Assembly: GCA_026120185.1 (NCBI GenBank) | Contig: JANUWF010001272.1 | Span: 1,798,001-1,862,000 of the forward strand | Length of the DNA: 64,000 nucleotides | From: Voacanga thouarsii | Lineage: Eukaryota; Streptophyta; Magnoliopsida; Gentianales; Apocynaceae | Reading direction: 5' to 3' | Shown here: piece after piece, positions 60,097 to 64,000 of the stretch | How positions within the stretch are numbered: position 1 is the first letter of the stretch | Layout: each line of letters starts with the position of its first letter | The notes under the pieces: generated by a model | Told to the model about the DNA's origin: nothing | What the model saw: only the letters and a program-made list of their open reading frames with translations | The model's database searches: none | Translations under genes and position numbers: made by a program

Positions 60097-60356
60097 TGAA
60101 TCAAAAATTTATGATATAAACAAGTAAGTGTGACAAGAATGAGAAAATGCAGAATTGGTTGTGAATAATAAATTCATATGTTAATCTTATGTATGTGTTA
60201 TTTGATGTATAGAGAATTAAGGTAGCATGGGAATGCTTTGTGGACAGGATTGAGGAAAGAGATAATGAAATGGACTTAAATTTTCTCAAACGAGTATGTC
60301 TAATTTATAGTACGAGATAGAGAAATAGGAAATTAAGTAATTTCCTTAATGGTATA
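60097..60356 (+). repeat. 3' LTR of element G, part 2 (tentative)
   Basis: It resumes after the H1 target duplication and is AT-rich like part 1. No LTR end of the TACA type is reached before the next H copy at 60357, so the true end of LTR G is not visible. Confidence 0.45.
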
Positions 60357-60739
60357 TGATGCGTAAATTTTAGGTGTATAAAAATCATCAAATTTAAATC
60401 TATCCCTTAGTCAAGTTTTAATTAAAACATTAATCCTACGAGCAAGTATACTCATTGCAAGCATATTATAGGAAATTAATGAATATCGATCCTCAAAAGA
60501 ACAAGTACAAACTAATCACTTTTCATTTATTATTTAACCGACCCACCCAGCACCTGGTGCATTCTGGAATTATTCATTTTTTGCTCAAATTTAACTCAAT
60601 TCTTCACAAATTTTCCAAAAAAAAACTTTTTACAAGCAAAATATCAATTAGGAAGGAATATGCCTAGTTATTACAACAAATGTATCTCAAAACAACCTCA
60701 AATAACTAGAAAAATAATGGTGATTTAGCCCCTATCTCA
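60357..60739 (-). repeat. Shortened LTR of family H (H2)
   Basis: Its ends match H1 (TGATGCGTAAAT at the left and TTTAGCCCCTATC at the right), but the central 1.1 kb is missing, with a join near 60555. It is followed by internal element sequence, so it is the 3' LTR of a minus-strand element. Confidence 0.75.
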
Positions 60740-61556
60740 TACATCCACACTTGAACTTTTGCTTGTCCTGAAGCGGAACACTTTAGTCAAGAAAAATCAT
60801 TAAGAAAACACAAGCCTTTACTCATTACAAAAACATTTTACAACATATTAAGGATTATAACTTCCCCTCAAACATTAGATACAACTCTTGTCATTCATAC
60901 CCTTTGAAAATAATTCAAGCTTTGAAACATTTGACAATATATCACAAAACTCTTGAGTCCAATTAGTCAAGTTTATACCTTAGTCTAAGAAAATTATTTC
61001 TTTCTTCAAGTTGAAATATAGATAATATGAATCACATAAGTCAAGCTACCTACCAACTCAAGCATTATAAATAAAAAATTGCACAACTCAAGTTATGACG
61101 TAAGGAAAGCACTCTAATCTTGTTCTCTCAAAATTTTTTTGAACACTAAGGGAATTGATAGCCTCAAGTGCATGGATTTCTTTTCACACATCATATTAGC
61201 CCCTTTTAGTCATCACTCATCATTTTTCTCTAAATAATTCTTTCTTTCTTTTGCTTTATGGAATTCATAGCCTCAAGAAAGTGGATTTCTTTTTACTATC
61301 CATATTGGCCCCTATATCAAGCAATTTTTTTATTTTTTATTTTTTATTTTTTATTTTTTATTTTTTGCCTTCAAAGAGGAAGTAATCAACTCATTCTTTC
61401 AATTTTCAACTCACAAGAATTTTCCATAATTCTCCACAATCTTTCCTCTCGAAGATCTTTTATCAACTTATATTCTACATCACATCTCAAAGCTAAACAA
61501 AATTTAGACTAATAATACAAGAGTTTGCCAATAAACCTTCTCATATTCCTCATATT
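60740..61556 (-). mobile_element. 3' internal region of an H-family element
   Basis: Minus-strand reading ends AGGACAAGCAAAAGTTCAAG then TGTGGATGTA, a degraded polypurine tract before the H2 LTR. Otherwise it is non-coding and AT-rich. Two diverged copies of a unit with ATAGCCTCAAG and TGGATTTCTTTT occur at about 61150-61215 and 61259-61325. It is cut at 61557 by copia E. Confidence 0.6.
61325..61366. repeat. (TTTTTTA)n tandem repeat
   Basis: About six units of a seven-base T-rich repeat within the H internal region. Confidence 0.9.
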
Positions 61557-63204
61557 TGTTGGGTATCTCAGGCTCGTATCATATACAGCGCAACGAAAAA
61601 TAAAATAAGATACCCTTCCAGGACCCGTTTATGTGTGGAAAACAAGACATAATGATAATAAAGGTAGCAGCTTTTTACCTTTGTTTGATCGTCCGAAGAA
61701 CAAAATTTATTCTTCAAGTCGAGGCGTAATCTAGCAATCCTCTTGATCCAACTTCATGAGAGTTGAACGACTAACCACTATAATCATAGTTTGTGATTAT
61801 CTCTAACAGTAATCCACACAGAGGATTACTCAAGCACCAAAATATTTATGTACTAGCAAAAAAATAAGGTGGCTAGGGTTGTTTTGTTTTCCATGAAAAA
61901 CGAGAAAAGGAGAGTGAAAAAGAAGCTGTTGTTTCGTGTGTTCTTCAACTAGGGTTTTCGTGTGTTACATCTACCATATATTATACGAAATTCCCCTTCC
62001 CAAAACTGAGAATTTTAATCCTATTAGAATTCCCTAATTGTAATTGGAAACATCATGTTCTCACAATTACAACTTAGACCACAAATTATAACTAAGTCCA
62101 TAATAACTTCTTTTTCTCTCAATTAACCCCACTATGTTATCAAATGACATCTTGAGTATATAATCCTCTATTGTGTGTGACCTATTAGGTTTCCCAATCA
62201 ATTGGTAGTGAACATGAATTAATCCAAACGTCTTTGAGATTAATTAATCCTATTAATTCTAATTAGGATTGGTTTATTAATTTATTAATTAAGAAACCCA
62301 AATTCCCATATCATGAGCGATATCTAGCAACACATCATGACCACCCAAGAGTCCAGGAAGTCAAGTGGTTTGACATGAACCCTTCAATAACAAACTTTAG
62401 TGCAATTAACTCATTTCACCATACAGTATCTCATTCGGTTTGGAGTACGAAATTAGTGCCAACTCTCACCAAATGTAATTTTTGCCCGAATACAATAGTA
62501 CTTGTACCAGGAACCCACTACTTTAGATGTGTATCAATTGAAACTATTTTCAATACACAATCGCCTTGGCCAATGACTTCTCGAGTAGCAATTCCTACAA
62601 GTAACCGTGAGATATTCGCCCCTACTATTAGGAATGGTGAATCATTTATTGACCCTCTCAACTACTTTTGTTTACCTTACAATGTACCCAATATCCATCT
62701 CATAGGCGGCCCTCGATCGAGCTTCGGAGATTGGAATCAAAGTACAATGCTTAGCAAACAAAGTACCTTAGAGATCTCAAGTTTAAGGATACTTGCACAT
62801 TATCCCTGTGATTATCTCAAAGCTTGGTCATCCAATAAACTTGTTCCATTAACAAGTTTCCATGTGTTAACTTTGAGTATCTCAATACTCACGGTTATGA
62901 GAACCATCGCCTGATCAAATCAAGAAGTCTAACACATGCTAGTCTTAACGCATTAATGATGTCCTGTCTCATTAGTACTATGACTAGGGACAATTTAAGT
63001 ACTAACACCATCCAGTGTAGTTGGAACTCATATCATGATCTCGATCATGATTTCCTTAACACAGTGTTGTACTATGGAGTTTATCAAACAGTTATATTAC
63101 TTAAAGTAAACAAAAGAAACTGTAAGATAAATAATGCCTTTTATTAAAATAAAATCTATCATATACAATATACAAGTGATTGCCTCTAGGGTACAACACT
63201 AACA
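61557..63204 (-). repeat. 3' LTR of copia element E
   Basis: Starts TGTTGGGTATC, ends CACTAACA, 1,648 bp. Same family as the F LTR. The adjacent RNase H end at 63250 shows this is the 3' LTR of a minus-strand element. Confidence 0.88.
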
Positions 63205-63222
63205 AATTCCCACTTGCACTAG
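63205..63222 (-). other. Polypurine tract of copia E
   Basis: The minus strand reads CTCTAGTGCAAGTGGGAATT into the LTR, the usual copia arrangement. Confidence 0.65.
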
Positions 63223-63244
63223 AGCCAATTATTCATGTATCTAA

Positions 63245-64000
63245 TACCGAAAGACTCAACATGACAATCATGTTTCTTTTGGGATAGTACTTTCGTAAGC
63301 AGGTCAACTATGTTCTCATCCGTGAAAACTCTCTTTCTCTTTACTTCATTCCTATCTATGATCTCCCGAATCAGATGATAGCGTCGCAGTACGTGTTTGG
63401 ATCATTGGTGAGACCGCAGCTCCTTTGCTTGTGCAATGGCTCCATTGTTGTGACAATACAAAGTTATTGGACCAGCAACACTAGGAACCACACCTAGTTC
63501 CGTCACGAACATCTTGATACAAACAACCTCATTTGCTGCTTCAGAAGTAGTTATGTACTCAGCTTCGTCGTAGAGTCGGCAATAGTCTCTTATTTGGTAC
63601 TTTTCCAACTTATTGCCCCTCCATACAACGTAAACACGTAGCCGGATTGTGATTTGAAATCATCTTTGTCAGATTGAAAACTGGAATTAGTATACCCGTT
63701 TATTTTCAAATCACCTTCTCTATACACTAAGAACATATCCTTAGTCCTTCGTAAGTACTTAAGAATATTCTTTATAGCCGCCCAAGGACCCTTACTAGGG
63801 TCAAATTGGTATCTACTCGTCAAACTGAGAGCACAAGATACATCAGGCCTAGTACATATCATAGCATACATGATAGATCCAACTGTTGAGGCATATAGAA
63901 TTTTACTCATGTGAACCCTTTCAACTTGTATATCGGGAGACATCAAATTTGAAAGATTTACACCATGTGACATAGGTAAGAATCCCTTTTTGGATTGATC
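63245..64000 (-). pseudogene. RT C-terminus-RNase H of copia E (partial)
   Basis: This is the end of the copia polyprotein; the rest lies beyond the window. Minus strand: YASTVGSIMYAMICTRPDVS (about 63895-63835), then LKYLRRTKDMFLVY; RNase H SGYVFTLYGGAISWKS (about 63650-63600). After a frameshift near 63600 come DEAEYITTSEAANE with conserved acidic residues (about 63570-63530) and the C-terminal HDCHVESFGIRYMNNWL-like tail ending near 63225. The frameshift and several stops make it non-functional. Its LTR (61557-63204) adjoins with normal spacing. Confidence 0.88.

Noticed and set aside
62375..62914. A 179-codon open frame on the plus strand inside the copia E LTR
   Set aside because: It is antisense to the element and inside a non-coding LTR. 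The related stretch in the F LTR (12220-12369) is partly open, but the match follows from the shared LTR DNA; no domain is seen.
1..64000. CRISPR arrays, bacterial operons, ribosome binding sites
   Set aside because: No regularly spaced identical repeats with unique spacers and no prokaryotic gene organisation; the window is plant retrotransposon sequence.

Overview
The window looks like nuclear heterochromatin of a flowering plant, probably a eudicot: it is AT-rich, and almost all of it is nested LTR retrotransposons in various states of decay. I found no host protein-coding gene and no intact RNA gene. The only non-transposon gene relic I can support is a degraded 5S rRNA-like sequence, itself cut in two by an insertion. 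The species cannot be read from the sequence.

Layout, left to right. 1-2847 is the end of a long LTR of Ty3/gypsy family C, which cuts the 5' LTR of a plus-strand Ty3/gypsy element, B (2848-10087). B lies in the leader of a minus-strand Ty1/copia element, F (10088-12369, resuming at 34714-35227). F's LTR is split by family A, a Tekay-like minus-strand chromovirus (12370-34713, target duplication GAATC). A is in turn split, at the very end of its left LTR, by a complete minus-strand Ty1/copia element, D1 (15683-25530, duplication ATTAC).

The 5S-like relic starts at 35294 and is cut at 35380 by a 20.1 kb family C composite (35381-55480, duplication TGGGC). Inside C sit a solo LTR of its own family (41779-46139, AATTC) and a solo LTR of the D family (46655-48694, CCAGG). 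The right end of C is abnormal: a 280 bp stub of the expected LTR is joined to a complete LTR in the opposite orientation. The 5S relic then resumes (55481-55500). It is followed by a gag-only, pol-deleted plus-strand element G with its LTR (from 56947), two copies of an LTR family H (58568-60096 with duplication TGAAT, and 60357-61556), and the 3' end of another copia element, E, of the same family as F (61557 to the window end).

How the parts work together: each element follows the usual plan of LTR, tRNA-primer site, leader, gag, protease, RT-RNase H and integrase (copia elements have integrase before RT), polypurine tract and LTR. All coding regions are broken, and many stop codons fall at Trp, Gln or Arg codons, as expected from C-to-T decay of methylated DNA. 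The points most worth following up are a conserved accessory ORF between the primer site and gag in families A and C, a tRNA-like A-box/B-box module at a fixed place in the LTRs of both families, and the inverted-LTR structure of the C composite.
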